In this document: positions 34,245 to 42,680 of the stretch, in pieces
Position numbering within the stretch: the stretch's first letter is position 1
Layout: each line of letters opens with the position of its first letter
Source: FLUQ01 sp031550605
GTDB taxonomy: Bacteria > Desulfobacterota > Desulfovibrionia > Desulfovibrionales > Desulfovibrionaceae
Length of the DNA stretch: 64,000 nucleotides
NCBI GenBank assembly: GCA_031550605.1
Contig: JAVBOK010000059.1
Span: 1-64,000, forward strand
Direction: 5' to 3'
Position numbers and translations under genes: made by a program
Notes under the pieces: generated by a model
The model's input: only the letters and a program-made list of their open reading frames with translations
Database searches by the model: none
What the model was told of the DNA's origin: nothing

Positions 34245-35180
34245 TCAGTCCTCGGCGCCCAGTTCCACGGCCGCGCCCAGGGTCAGGCCCCGGCCGAGCC
34301 GCATGCCGGGTTCGTCCGCCAGCACAAGGTCGAGGGTTTCTTCCGGCGCCAGATTGAGGCGCAAACTGATGCCGGCGGCGGTTTCCTGCACCCCGCGGAC
34401 GGCCGCCGTCCGTTTTCCCGCGGCAAGGCCGCCCAGGGCCTGCGCGGGCAGAAGGGCGCGCAATCCGGATTCCGTTTGTTCCAGGCGGGCGGGCCAGGCC
34501 GTTGTTCCGCCGGGCAGCATCCGCTGGGGCACTACTTTGCCGTCCAGCAGAAAGATGTTCTCCTGGCACAGGTCGGCGGCCAGGGCCGCGTCATGGGTGG
34601 TGACCAGCAGGGACATGCCCCGTACCCGCCACAGGTCGCGGATGACCGTCATCAACTCGCCCCGCGCGCGGTAATCCACGCTGGCCGTGGGTTCGTCGAA
34701 CAGGATGACCTCCGCCCCGGCGGCCAGGGCGCGGGCGATGCTGCCCCGCTGGGCCTCGCCGCCGGACAGGTTCCGGGCCGGGGCCGCGGCCAGGCGGGAA
34801 AGGCCCACGGTTTCCAGCAGTTCCTCCGCCCGCCTTTTCCGGGTGGCGCTGTCCACGCCTTTGAGCCGCATGGGGTATTCGACGTTGTACAGCAGCGAAC
34901 CCGTGAACATGACCGGCGACTGGGGCACCCAGACCACCTTGGCCCGGAAACGCGCCGCCTGGTCGGGCCGCACGGGAACGCCGCGGAACAGGATTTCGCC
35001 CCCGTCCGGCGCGTCCATGAAGGACAGCAGGCGCATCAGGGTGGTTTTGCCCGCGCCGTTGGGACCCAACAGGCCGTAAATTCTGCCCGACTCCAGGGTC
35101 ATCTCGTCCACGCACAGCACTTCGCGGTCCGCAAAGCGCCGGCAAACGTTGCGCAGGGTATACAGATTTCCGGCGGCCAC
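34245..35180 (-). CDS. tupC: Tungstate ABC transporter ATP-binding protein
   Basis: A 311-residue ABC ATPase. Walker A GPNGAGKT is at 39-46, the signature LSGGE at 137-141 and Walker B VILFDEP at 157-163. Residues 215-311 form a C-terminal extension (TOBE/Mop-like in length and in the LNLAPEETLDLVLADEPGM stretch) that could bind oxyanion as in ModC; this is inference. The start is GTG at 35180, 3 bp after the permease stop, with AGAGGT upstream. Confidence 0.9.
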   Translation of the reverse strand: MAAGNLYTLRNVCRRFADREVLCVDEMTLESGRIYGLLGPNGAGKTTLMRLLSFMDAPDGGEILFRGVPVRPDQAARFRAKVVWVPQSPVMFTGSLLYNVEYPMRLKGVDSATRKRRAEELLETVGLSRLAAAPARNLSGGEAQRGSIARALAAGAEVILFDEPTASVDYRARGELMTVIRDLWRVRGMSLLVTTHDAALAADLCQENIFLLDGKVVPQRMLPGGTTAWPARLEQTESGLRALLPAQALGGLAAGKRTAAVRGVQETAAGISLRLNLAPEETLDLVLADEPGMRLGRGLTLGAAVELGAED

Positions 35181-35183
35181 GGC

Positions 35184-35882
35184 TTACCTCTCCACCCGGC
35201 CCTGGAAAAAGCCCAGGGCCGCGTTGAGCAGAAAGCTGACCAGCAGCAGCACCACGCCGAGGGCCAGGGACAGGGTGAATTCGCCCTTGTCGTATTCAAG
35301 GGCCATGGCCGTGGTCATGGTGCGGGTGAATCCCTTGATGTTGCCGCCCAGCATCATGCTGACCCCGACCTCGCCCACCCCGCGGCCGAAGGATGCGCAC
35401 AGCGCCGCGACCAGGGCGAAGCGGGCCTCGCGCATGACGGTTTTGGCGGCCTGCCATTCCGTGGCGCCCAGGGTCAGGGCTGTTTCGCGATAGCGCCGGT
35501 CCAGACGGGACAGAGCCGCCAGGGTGAACATGGTCACCAGGGGCACGATCAGGATGAACTGGCCCATGGTGATGGCGGCCGGCGAATAGAGCAGGTCCAG
35601 GGGGCCCAGAATGCCCCGGCGCGAGATGAAGACGTACAGAAACAGCCCCACGACCACGGTGGGCAGAGCCTGCAGGGAATTGAGCAGAACGATGAGCGAA
35701 TGCTTGCCGGGAAATTCTTTGTTGGTCAGCGCAAAGGCCAGGGGAATGCCCAGCAGCGCCGCCGCCGCGCAGGCCAGCGCGGTGCAGCGCAGCGACAGGG
35801 CGACGATCTGCCATACCTCCGCGTCGCCGTGCATGAGCATGGCAATGGCGGAAAAAAAGCTGTCGATGAATATCTGGCCCAT
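35184..35882 (-). CDS. tupB: Tungstate ABC transporter permease
   Basis: A 232-residue permease with about five membrane segments and the cytoplasmic EAA-loop motif ETALTLGATEWQAAKTVMREAR for contact with the ATPase. The segment FGRGVGEVGVSMMLGGNI is typical of TupB. Its start has AGGAAGCGC upstream. A strong hairpin separates it from tupA. Confidence 0.92.
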   Translation of the reverse strand: MGQIFIDSFFSAIAMLMHGDAEVWQIVALSLRCTALACAAAALLGIPLAFALTNKEFPGKHSLIVLLNSLQALPTVVVGLFLYVFISRRGILGPLDLLYSPAAITMGQFILIVPLVTMFTLAALSRLDRRYRETALTLGATEWQAAKTVMREARFALVAALCASFGRGVGEVGVSMMLGGNIKGFTRTMTTAMALEYDKGEFTLSLALGVVLLLVSFLLNAALGFFQGRVER

Positions 35883-35991
35883 GCGCTTCCTGGGAGTAAG
35901 GCTGCGCCTTCGCGCCCCGCCGGGGAGCCGGAGAGAACTTCGCCCTCCTCTCGGATCAACGGCAAAACCTGAGCGAAGATTTTCTGTTGCG

Positions 35992-36016
35992 GGGAGCGGG
36001 GAAAAGCCCCGCTCCC
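35992..36016 (-). other. Hairpin between tupA and tupB
   Basis: A perfect 10-bp stem (35992-36001 with 36007-36016) and 5-nt loop, 24 bp downstream of the tupA stop. It probably lowers expression of the permease and ATPase relative to the binding protein. No T-run follows. Confidence 0.5.
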
Positions 36017-36040
36017 GTGGCTGGCTTCAACAAAGCAACT

Positions 36041-36931
36041 TTACTTCACGTTGGGGATGGCGTCGGGAAAGAAGAGCTGTTTGCCTTCCAGGCGGTAGGA
36101 GGCGATGGCCTTCTGCCCTCTGGCGGAGACAAGCCATTCCGCGAATTTCGTGGCGGCCTGCACCTTGACGTGGGGGTACTTCTTCGGGTTCACCGGGATC
36201 ACGCCGTAGGGGTTGAGCAGGCCCTTGTCGCCTTCAACCAGGATGACCAGGCTGGTGGGCGGCTTTTTGCCGTACTTCTGCTGGATGAAGGTGCCCCGGT
36301 CGGACAGGGTGTAGCCTTCTTTTTCCTCGGCCATCATCAGGGTTTTGCCCATGCCCTGGCCGATGCTCAGGTACCAGTCGCCCTTGGGCACTTCAAAGGT
36401 GATCTTCACGTCCTTGCCGCCCTTTTTCACGGTCTGCTCGGACTTGGCCAGGGCAACGCCGGATTTTTTCCACAGTTCCAGTTCCTTGGCGTGGGTGCCG
36501 CTGTCATCCCCGCGCGAGATGAAGGGGCTCTTTTTGGCCGCGACGGCTTTCAGCGCCGCGGACACGCTCTTGTTGCCCTTGATCCTGGCCGGGTCCTTGG
36601 GGGAACCCACGACGACGAAATCGTTGTGCATCACCGCATAGCGCTTGGTGCCCCAGCCGTCGGCCACGAATTTCTTTTCACGTTCAGGATCGTGCACGAA
36701 AATAACGTCCACATTGCCGTCTTCGCCGTCGCGGATGGCCGCGCCGGTGCCCTTGGCGATGACCTGCACGGTGATGCCCGTGTCTTTGGCGAATTCCGGC
36801 AGCAGATAATCCAGCAGGCCGGAATCGCGGGTGCTGGTGGTGGTGGACATTTTGATGGTTTCAGCCGCGCCGGCCGGGGCGGCAGTGGCAAGCAGCAGCG
36901 CACAGAAACAGAGGGCCAGAATTTTTTTCAT
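36041..36931 (-). CDS. tupA: Tungstate ABC transporter substrate-binding protein
   Basis: A 296-residue periplasmic protein with a Sec signal peptide (residues 1-22, ending APAGAA). The mature chain carries the TupA hallmark STTTSTRDSGLL (29-40) and the ligand-binding SRGDDSGTHAKE (about 143-154), the residues that cage tungstate in TupA-type proteins. It distinguishes this system from ModA. The operator-like dyad upstream is shared with the AOR genes, fitting metal-responsive control. GGAGCTTCGC is the RBS. Confidence 0.95.
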   Translation of the reverse strand: MKKILALCFCALLLATAAPAGAAETIKMSTTTSTRDSGLLDYLLPEFAKDTGITVQVIAKGTGAAIRDGEDGNVDVIFVHDPEREKKFVADGWGTKRYAVMHNDFVVVGSPKDPARIKGNKSVSAALKAVAAKKSPFISRGDDSGTHAKELELWKKSGVALAKSEQTVKKGGKDVKITFEVPKGDWYLSIGQGMGKTLMMAEEKEGYTLSDRGTFIQQKYGKKPPTSLVILVEGDKGLLNPYGVIPVNPKKYPHVKVQAATKFAEWLVSARGQKAIASYRLEGKQLFFPDAIPNVK

Positions 36932-36988
36932 GCGAAGCTCCTGAAGAAGGGGGTTTTGAATGGGTAAACCATAGTCAAGTCACAGTTC

Positions 36989-37032
36989 TATGTCAAATGC
37001 GATACAATATATTATGTCGGACATGACATAAT
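36989..37032. promoter_or_regulatory. Tungsten-regulon candidate operator, site 2
   Basis: ATTATGTC-GGACAT-GACATAAT (37011-37032) is a perfect 8-bp inverted repeat, the best copy of the motif. A degenerate copy TATGTC-AAATGC-GATACA follows at 36989-37006, 24 bp away centre to centre, so two regulator dimers could bind one face of the DNA. The sites lie 57-101 bp upstream of tupA. Confidence 0.75.
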
Positions 37033-37071
37033 GACGGGCGCGGAATTACTGCCGGCCGGGAACGTCGCCCG

Positions 37072-37842
37072 TCACGGTTTGTCGGGTAAAGTCGGCATGC
37101 GGCCGGGGGCGTCGGCAAAGACGGTGAAGCGGCCCTCATTCGGCCGGGCGAAGCCGATCAGGGTCGCCCGCGCCTGGTTCGCCGCCGCGATGGCCGCGGT
37201 GGTCACGGCGGAACGGCCGACCAGGATGCGGAATCCCGCGCGCAGGGCTTTGGCGGCCATGCTGCCGGTGATGCGGGCCGAGGTCAGCAGGACTTTGTCA
37301 TCCAGGGGAATCGTGTTGACGGCGCTCCAGCCGGCCAGGCGGTCCAGGCAGTTGTGGCGGCCGATGTCCTCGGCCCGGACCAGCAGTTGCCGCGTTTGCG
37401 GATCGAAAACCCCGGCCCGGTGGAAACAGCCGGTTTCCTCCCACATGCCTTCCGCATCGATGAACGCGCGCATGGCCGCCAGCAGCGTGGCGGCGAAAAG
37501 CTCCCCGGGCGGGGCCGGCGGCGGGAAAGAGGGCAATCCGTCGACGGTCACCACGTATACGCGGTCGTTCCCGACGCTGACCGCCACACGGCGCAGGGCG
37601 GCCCCTTCCGCCGGGAACAGTTCCAGCAGGGCGTGGCCGGCGGCCAGGGTTTCCAGATCGCGCGGCCAGGCCAGCAAAACGGCTGACGCCTCACGGCCCG
37701 TCGCCGCGTCGGTCGCGGCCACGGTCAGGGATATTTCTTCGGTCACGGTATCTCTGATCCGTTGCCAGGCGCCGTGCCGGTACCGGTCCAGATCCAGCTC
37801 TGTCCGGTCCGGACCGCGGCCTTGTCCGTCGCGCGTGTCCAT
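37072..37842 (-). CDS. fdhD: Formate dehydrogenase accessory sulfurtransferase FdhD
   Basis: A 256-residue FdhD. Signatures are AEDIGRHNCLDRLAG and SARITGSMAAKALRAGF...GRSAVTT..A. The catalytic loop reads TGCFHRAGVF, with a single Cys rather than the CxxC of E. coli. FdhD passes sulfur from a cysteine desulfurase to the Mo/W-bis-MGD of formate dehydrogenase, which is needed for activity. The gene closes the 19-kb redox operon, 3 bp after focA. The first 25 residues are Arg/Asp-rich and may include untranslated sequence. Confidence 0.9.
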   Translation of the reverse strand: MDTRDGQGRGPDRTELDLDRYRHGAWQRIRDTVTEEISLTVAATDAATGREASAVLLAWPRDLETLAAGHALLELFPAEGAALRRVAVSVGNDRVYVVTVDGLPSFPPPAPPGELFAATLLAAMRAFIDAEGMWEETGCFHRAGVFDPQTRQLLVRAEDIGRHNCLDRLAGWSAVNTIPLDDKVLLTSARITGSMAAKALRAGFRILVGRSAVTTAAIAAANQARATLIGFARPNEGRFTVFADAPGRMPTLPDKP

Positions 37843-37845
37843 GCG

Positions 37846-38727
37846 TCATTTCTCCGCCGCGCCCCGCGCCACGGCCGCGGGCGCGTTTCCGTCCCGGCGC
37901 AGGTAGGCGAACCAGTACGCCATGCCCACGAAGCCCATGCCGCCGACAATGTTGCCGAGAGTCACCGGCACCAGGTTGTTCAGGAAAAAGCGCGGCCAGG
38001 TCAGGGCATCCAGGGCCTCCGCCGACAGGCCGGACGCGGCGGCCCAGGCCGGGTTGGTCTTGGCCATCAGCCCCGCCGGAATATAGTACATATTGGCCAC
38101 GGAATGCTCGAAGCCGGAGGTGATGAACAGCCAGATGGGACAGAAGATGCCCAGAATTTTGCCGCCCATGTCCTTTGCGCCGAAGGCGATCCACACCGCC
38201 AGGCAGACCAGCCAGTTGCACATGATGCCGAGGTAGAAGGCGGAAATGAAGGGCAGCGACACCTTGCCCGAGGCGATTTTGATGGTCACGCCGCCCAGCA
38301 GGCCGGCGCCGTTGTTGAACAATCCGGACACGGCCATCATATGGGCCAGGAACACGGAACCCACGAAGTTGCCGAGATACACCCAGAACCAGTTGCGCAG
38401 CATGGCGCCGCAACCGATGCGCCGCTGGACCAGGGAAATGCCCATGAGCGTGTTGCCCGTGAACAGCTCCCCGCCGGCCAGCACCACCAGCATGAGCCCG
38501 GTGGGGAACACCACGCCGGCCAGGCAGCGGCCCATGCCGTACGTGGTCGGGTCGGCCAGCAGGTTGAAGGCGGCCATGTTGGAGCCTTCGGATGCGAAGG
38601 CGATGAAGGCCCCGGCCAGAATGCCGAGGACGAACTGTTTGGCGGGGGCGAGCAGGGCTTTTTTGATCCCCACCTCTTCCGTGAATGCGGTTATTTCCGC
38701 GGGAGTCAGAAAACCGGCGGCGGACAT
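37846..38727 (-). CDS. focA: Formate/nitrite transporter family channel
   Basis: A 293-residue FNT-family protein with six membrane helices. The first half has AGAFIAFASEG and the GGELFTGNTLMG loop; the second half has GIMCNWLVCLAVWIAF and the GFEHSVANMYYIPAG pore segment with the conserved His. ATG with AGGAGGCCTCT upstream. Next to formate dehydrogenase and fdhD, formate import or export is the likely role, rather than nitrite or hydrosulfide. Confidence 0.92.
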   Translation of the reverse strand: MSAAGFLTPAEITAFTEEVGIKKALLAPAKQFVLGILAGAFIAFASEGSNMAAFNLLADPTTYGMGRCLAGVVFPTGLMLVVLAGGELFTGNTLMGISLVQRRIGCGAMLRNWFWVYLGNFVGSVFLAHMMAVSGLFNNGAGLLGGVTIKIASGKVSLPFISAFYLGIMCNWLVCLAVWIAFGAKDMGGKILGIFCPIWLFITSGFEHSVANMYYIPAGLMAKTNPAWAAASGLSAEALDALTWPRFFLNNLVPVTLGNIVGGMGFVGMAYWFAYLRRDGNAPAAVARGAAEK

Positions 38728-38786
38728 AGAGGCCTCCTGAAGGCGATTACACAGAGGATACGGCATCCGGGCGGGGATCCGGGGCG

Positions 38787-39704
38787 TCAGCGGCCTTCTC
38801 CCGGCGGGCTGTCCCAGCGCACTTCCCCGGTCAGCCAGTCGGGGATGCCTATTTTTCCTGTCTGCACGTTAAACAAATATGCGGCCCCGGACCAGGGGTC
38901 GAACACCTGGACCACCGGCATGGCCACCACGCGGGTGCGTTCCAGCGGCAGGCCGGACAGCGCGGCGATGTTCTTCACCCCTTCAAAGGCCATGGCCGCG
39001 TTGGTCAGGCGGACGAAAATGCCGCAGGACCGGGCCGGGATCGCGCCCGTGCGCAGGCCTTCCCAGGTTTCCGGGGTGACGTTGCCTTTTCGTCCCGGAA
39101 AGGCCATGGCCCTGAAATACGCGGGGCGCAAGGCGTCATAGTCGATATCTTCCAGCGGCGTCGCCCGCGTGCCGAAACGGCCCAGGGTTTCCACGTCCAG
39201 GCCGTCCTCGTGCGTAAAGGTGCTGACGATGCAGCTGCCCGAAGAAGCCGGGCCGATGACCATGCGGATGGCCATGTCCGCAGCCGTGCGGCCGGCCACG
39301 ATATTGGCCTCCACATCCGTGGTGCCCAGAAAAACCAGTTTGACGCCCCACAGCGCGTCCCGCAGCCAGGGGCCGTCGCGGCGGGTGACCCCGCGCTGGT
39401 ACGCGGCGACCTTGCAGGCCGGGTTGATGCCGCGCAGGTGGCGTTCCCAGGCGATGACCTTGGGCAGGCCCACGCTGCTCTGGTCAAAAGGCAGCCGGTT
39501 CAGGTTGGTGTCTTCCACCGTGTCCGGGTCGATGAGCACAAAACGGGTGAAGCCCGCGCGAGCCAGCAGGTCGAGAACCGCCCCGTTGCCGCCCGCGCCG
39601 ATGACCGCCACCCTGGCCTCGGCCAGGGCCTCGTGCAGGGCGGGGGTAAAGTTGACGAAGCCTTCCTGTCTGTCCACCAGGGCATCCCAGGATGTCCGCG
39701 CCAT
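38787..39704 (-). CDS. ThiF-family adenylyltransferase in the formate dehydrogenase cluster
   Basis: A 305-residue E1-like protein. The ATP-binding VIGAGGNGAVLDLLARAGF (about 37-55), LIDPDTVEDTNLNRLPF, and a TTDVEANI segment define the family. The C-terminal half (180-305) has no match I recognise; no CxxC zinc pair is evident. Start ATG with GGAGGACTT upstream. No MoaD-like partner is next to it, so it may serve the distant one at 23515, another substrate, or a non-adenylating role. The 188-bp gap upstream (39705-39892) is GC-repeat DNA without a gene. Confidence 0.82.
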   Translation of the reverse strand: MARTSWDALVDRQEGFVNFTPALHEALAEARVAVIGAGGNGAVLDLLARAGFTRFVLIDPDTVEDTNLNRLPFDQSSVGLPKVIAWERHLRGINPACKVAAYQRGVTRRDGPWLRDALWGVKLVFLGTTDVEANIVAGRTAADMAIRMVIGPASSGSCIVSTFTHEDGLDVETLGRFGTRATPLEDIDYDALRPAYFRAMAFPGRKGNVTPETWEGLRTGAIPARSCGIFVRLTNAAMAFEGVKNIAALSGLPLERTRVVAMPVVQVFDPWSGAAYLFNVQTGKIGIPDWLTGEVRWDSPPGEGR

Positions 39705-39892
39705 AAGTCCTCCTGTCCGGATGCGGCCGCCCGCGCGTTCCGCGTGGGACGCGCCTGTCGCGCCGGAAGCGTTTGCGGCCCCGCGGACCGCCGGGGAGAG
39801 GATCCCCGGCTCTGCCCGTGGAGAAACTTTGCGGGCCGGCCGCGCATTCCGCGCGGATCCGCCGGGGGGAACTGCCTTCCCCCCGTGCGGGG

Positions 39893-40603
39893 TCAGGGGG
39901 CCTCGGGCCCCCGGCGGGGCGCGGGGCTCGCCCCGCATTCGCGGTCACGCCGCGGTGCCAGTTCGGGTAACGCGGCCAGAATCCGGGTCACGTCTCCGGC
40001 CGGGGCCAGGCCCCGGACGGCCTGCAGAAAAGCGGGGTTCACCCGTTCCATATACGCCGTATCGGCAGCCACCAGAATCATGGGAATGCGGTACAGGCCG
40101 GAGGACAGGGTATAGCCTTCGGCATAGCGCCGGTAGCCCAGGCGTTCGTACAGGGGCACAAGGTCCGGCGCGCAGTAGTGGATGGTGCAGGCGTGGCCCC
40201 GCTCGGTGAAATAGCGGGCCGAGTATTTGAAGAATTCCAGAAACAGCGTGCCGCCCCGGCGTTCCGGCAGCGAAACCAGGCGGGAATAAATAAGGATCGT
40301 ATCCAGACCCAGGGGGGCCAGACGGTCCAGGCGGAACAGCTTCCGCCATTCCGGCGGCAGGTTTTGCGCGGCGGCGCTGGTGCCCGTGCCCGTGATCAGC
40401 AGTTTTCCCGCCGTATCGCGGCCGGTCAGCAGGATGGATTCGTCGTCGTGGGGCAGATAGACGCGCCGCAGGGCGTGGTCCACCCCCGGCGCGTCGATGC
40501 CGCTGTAATAATGCGCGTAGCGAAAGGCGTACACCTCGTCGCGTTCCGCCCTTGATTCGGCCCGGCCCCAGACGACGGGCGGGCGTGGTGCCGGATCAGG
40601 CAT
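39893..40603 (-). CDS. GNAT-like N-acyltransferase
   Basis: A 236-residue protein with the shape of GNAT/N-acyl-amino-acid-synthase (FeeM-like) enzymes: RAERDEVYAFRYAHYYSGI at the start, a central beta region (SILLTGRDTAGKLLITGTGT), the LIYSRLVSLPERRGGTLFLEFFKYSARYF helix that would hold the acyl-CoA loop, and CTIHYCAPDLVPLYERLGYRRY. The last 25 residues run into repeat-like sequence (RRGPEAP). Its start overlaps the end of the formate dehydrogenase gene by 8 nt, so they are co-translated. What it acylates is unknown. Confidence 0.72.
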   Translation of the reverse strand: MPDPAPRPPVVWGRAESRAERDEVYAFRYAHYYSGIDAPGVDHALRRVYLPHDDESILLTGRDTAGKLLITGTGTSAAAQNLPPEWRKLFRLDRLAPLGLDTILIYSRLVSLPERRGGTLFLEFFKYSARYFTERGHACTIHYCAPDLVPLYERLGYRRYAEGYTLSSGLYRIPMILVAADTAYMERVNPAFLQAVRGLAPAGDVTRILAALPELAPRRDRECGASPAPRRGPEAP

Positions 40604-42680
40604 GCTTCACCTGTTCCCGTTTTTCGGCGTCGCCGCGCCTGTCGGGCCTGTCCGCGCGTTCGCAGCGCACGGCGCAGTGCTTGAATTCCGGAATGCCGCA
40701 GACCGGGTCGAATACCGCCTGGGTCAGCAGATTGGCCGGGCCGGCGGCGTAATGGAAGGGCATGAACACCGTTCCCCTGCGGATGCCCGGCAGGATGCGC
40801 GCGGCGGCAATGACCGACCCGCGCCGGGTGGTCAGGCGCACGGGGGTCCCTTCGCCCGCGCCGATGCCGGCGGCATCGTCCGGATGCATTTCCACGTAGA
40901 CTTCCCCGCCCTCTCTGGCCAGGGTTTTCGATTCGCCGCTCATGGTGGCGGTGTGGTAATGGGCGAAATTGCGGCCCGTGGACAGAATGAAAGGGAAGAT
41001 GTCGTCCGTATCCTCGGCGTGGGGCGCGGCGGAAACCACGCAGAACTTGCCCTTGCCCCTGGCGAATCCCGTGGTGTGCAGGATGGGGGTGCCGGGGTGG
41101 TCTTCCGTGGGGCAGGGCCACTGCAGGCCGGAAACACCGATGCGGCCGTAGGTCATGCCCGCGTATGCCGGTGTGATCCGGCGCATTTCGTTGAAGATGT
41201 CTTCCGCGCCGCGGTAGTTCCAGGCCTGTCCCATTTTTCGGGCCAGACGGCAGAGTATGGCGGCGTCGTCCAGGGCCTGTCCGGGCGCGGGCACGGCCCT
41301 GTTCAGGCGGGACACGCGGCGTTCCGTGCTGGTGAAGGTGCCTTCCTTTTCCGGCGCGGCGGCGGCGGGCAGGATGATATGCGCCGTTTTCGCGGTTTCG
41401 GTCGGAAAGATGTCCTGGGCGATGAGCAGGGGCAGGCGGGAAAGCGCGCCGCGCACATGGGCCGCGTCCGGATCGCTGAGCAGGGGGTTTTCGCCGATGA
41501 TGTACAGGACCTTGATCGCGCCGCTCAGGATGGCTTCGGGCAATCGGGTCAGGGTCAGGCCGGGCCTGTCCGGAACCGCGCAGCCCCAGACTTTCCCGGC
41601 GGCTTCGCGGCTGGCTGGGTCGGCCACCTGGCGATAGCCGGGCAGGACATTGGGAAGCGAACCCATGTCGCAGGCCCCCTGCACGTTGTTCTGGCCGCGC
41701 AGGGGGTTGATGCCCCCGCCCGGCACGCCGATGTTTCCCGCCAGCAGGGCCAGGTTGGAGCAGGCCTGCACCCGCTGCGTGCCGCTGGCGTACTGGGTGA
41801 TGCCCATGGCGTAGCAGATGGCCGCCGGGGAATTGTCCGCGTACAGGCGGGCGAAGGCCGTGATGGATTCAGCGGCGAGGCCGGTGACGGCGGCAGCTTC
41901 TTCCGGCGAGACGGCGGCGACATGGGCCCTGAATTCCTCGAAGCTTTCGGTTTTTCCGGCAATGGCCGGATCGTACAGGTTTTCGCGCACGATGACCCCG
42001 GCCATGGCGTTCAGCAGGGCCACGTCGGTTCCGGGAACGGGCTGCACGACCATGTCGGCCATGCCGGCCATCTGGGTGGGCCGGGGGTCGGCCACGATGA
42101 TCTTCGCCCCGTTGGCCTTGGCCCGCATCATGCGGCTGGACACCAGGGGATGGCTTTCCGAGGTGTTGGATCCGATGATGAAGATGCAGCGCGACCGTTC
42201 CAGATCGTCCAGGGAATTGGTCATGGCCCCGCTGCCCAGGGTTGTGGCCAGGCCGGACACGGTGGCGCTGTGGCACAGCCGCGCGCAGTGGTCCACGTTG
42301 TTGGTGCCGATGACGGCGCGCATGAATTTCTGGGCCAGATAGTTTTCCTCGTTGGTGATGCGGGCGGATGCCAGCATCATCACGCTGTCCGGCCCGTGGG
42401 CGGCCACGGCGTCTTTCAGGCTTCGGGCGATGCGGTCCAGGGCTTCGTCCCAGCCGACGGAGACAAAGTTTTCCCCCTGGCGGAACAGGGGCGTGGTCAG
42501 GCGCTTTTCGCTGTGCACGTGTTCGTGCAGGCTCCACCCCTTGATGCACAACCCGTTTTTGTTCACCGGGGATGCGGGGTTGGGGAGCGTCGCCAGCACG
42601 CGGTCCCCGTCCACATGGTACAGAACGCCGCAACCCGTTCCGCAGTAAGCGCAGACGGAAGGCACAAAACGCATGGTCAT
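40596..42680 (-). CDS. fdhA: Formate dehydrogenase catalytic subunit (Cys form)
   Basis: A 694-residue molybdopterin/tungstopterin oxidoreductase of the FdhF type. The N-terminal [4Fe-4S] ligands are Cys10, Cys13, Cys17 and Cys45. The metal ligand is Cys136 in HCARLCHSATVSG, where E. coli FdhF has selenocysteine, followed by the catalytic His137. PLRGQNNVQGACDMG holds the conserved Arg. No signal peptide: it is cytoplasmic. The chain ends in a charged tail. The start overlaps the upstream gene by 4 nt (ATGA), with GGAGGG as RBS. Electrons probably come from or go to the Hdr/Mvh-like subunits encoded upstream. Confidence 0.93.
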   Translation of the reverse strand: MTMRFVPSVCAYCGTGCGVLYHVDGDRVLATLPNPASPVNKNGLCIKGWSLHEHVHSEKRLTTPLFRQGENFVSVGWDEALDRIARSLKDAVAAHGPDSVMMLASARITNEENYLAQKFMRAVIGTNNVDHCARLCHSATVSGLATTLGSGAMTNSLDDLERSRCIFIIGSNTSESHPLVSSRMMRAKANGAKIIVADPRPTQMAGMADMVVQPVPGTDVALLNAMAGVIVRENLYDPAIAGKTESFEEFRAHVAAVSPEEAAAVTGLAAESITAFARLYADNSPAAICYAMGITQYASGTQRVQACSNLALLAGNIGVPGGGINPLRGQNNVQGACDMGSLPNVLPGYRQVADPASREAAGKVWGCAVPDRPGLTLTRLPEAILSGAIKVLYIIGENPLLSDPDAAHVRGALSRLPLLIAQDIFPTETAKTAHIILPAAAAPEKEGTFTSTERRVSRLNRAVPAPGQALDDAAILCRLARKMGQAWNYRGAEDIFNEMRRITPAYAGMTYGRIGVSGLQWPCPTEDHPGTPILHTTGFARGKGKFCVVSAAPHAEDTDDIFPFILSTGRNFAHYHTATMSGESKTLAREGGEVYVEMHPDDAAGIGAGEGTPVRLTTRRGSVIAAARILPGIRRGTVFMPFHYAAGPANLLTQAVFDPVCGIPEFKHCAVRCERADRPDRRGDAEKREQVKHA

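Noticed and set aside
42241..42300. Selenocysteine codon in formate dehydrogenase
   Set aside because: The codon at the metal-ligand position reads TGC, not TGA.
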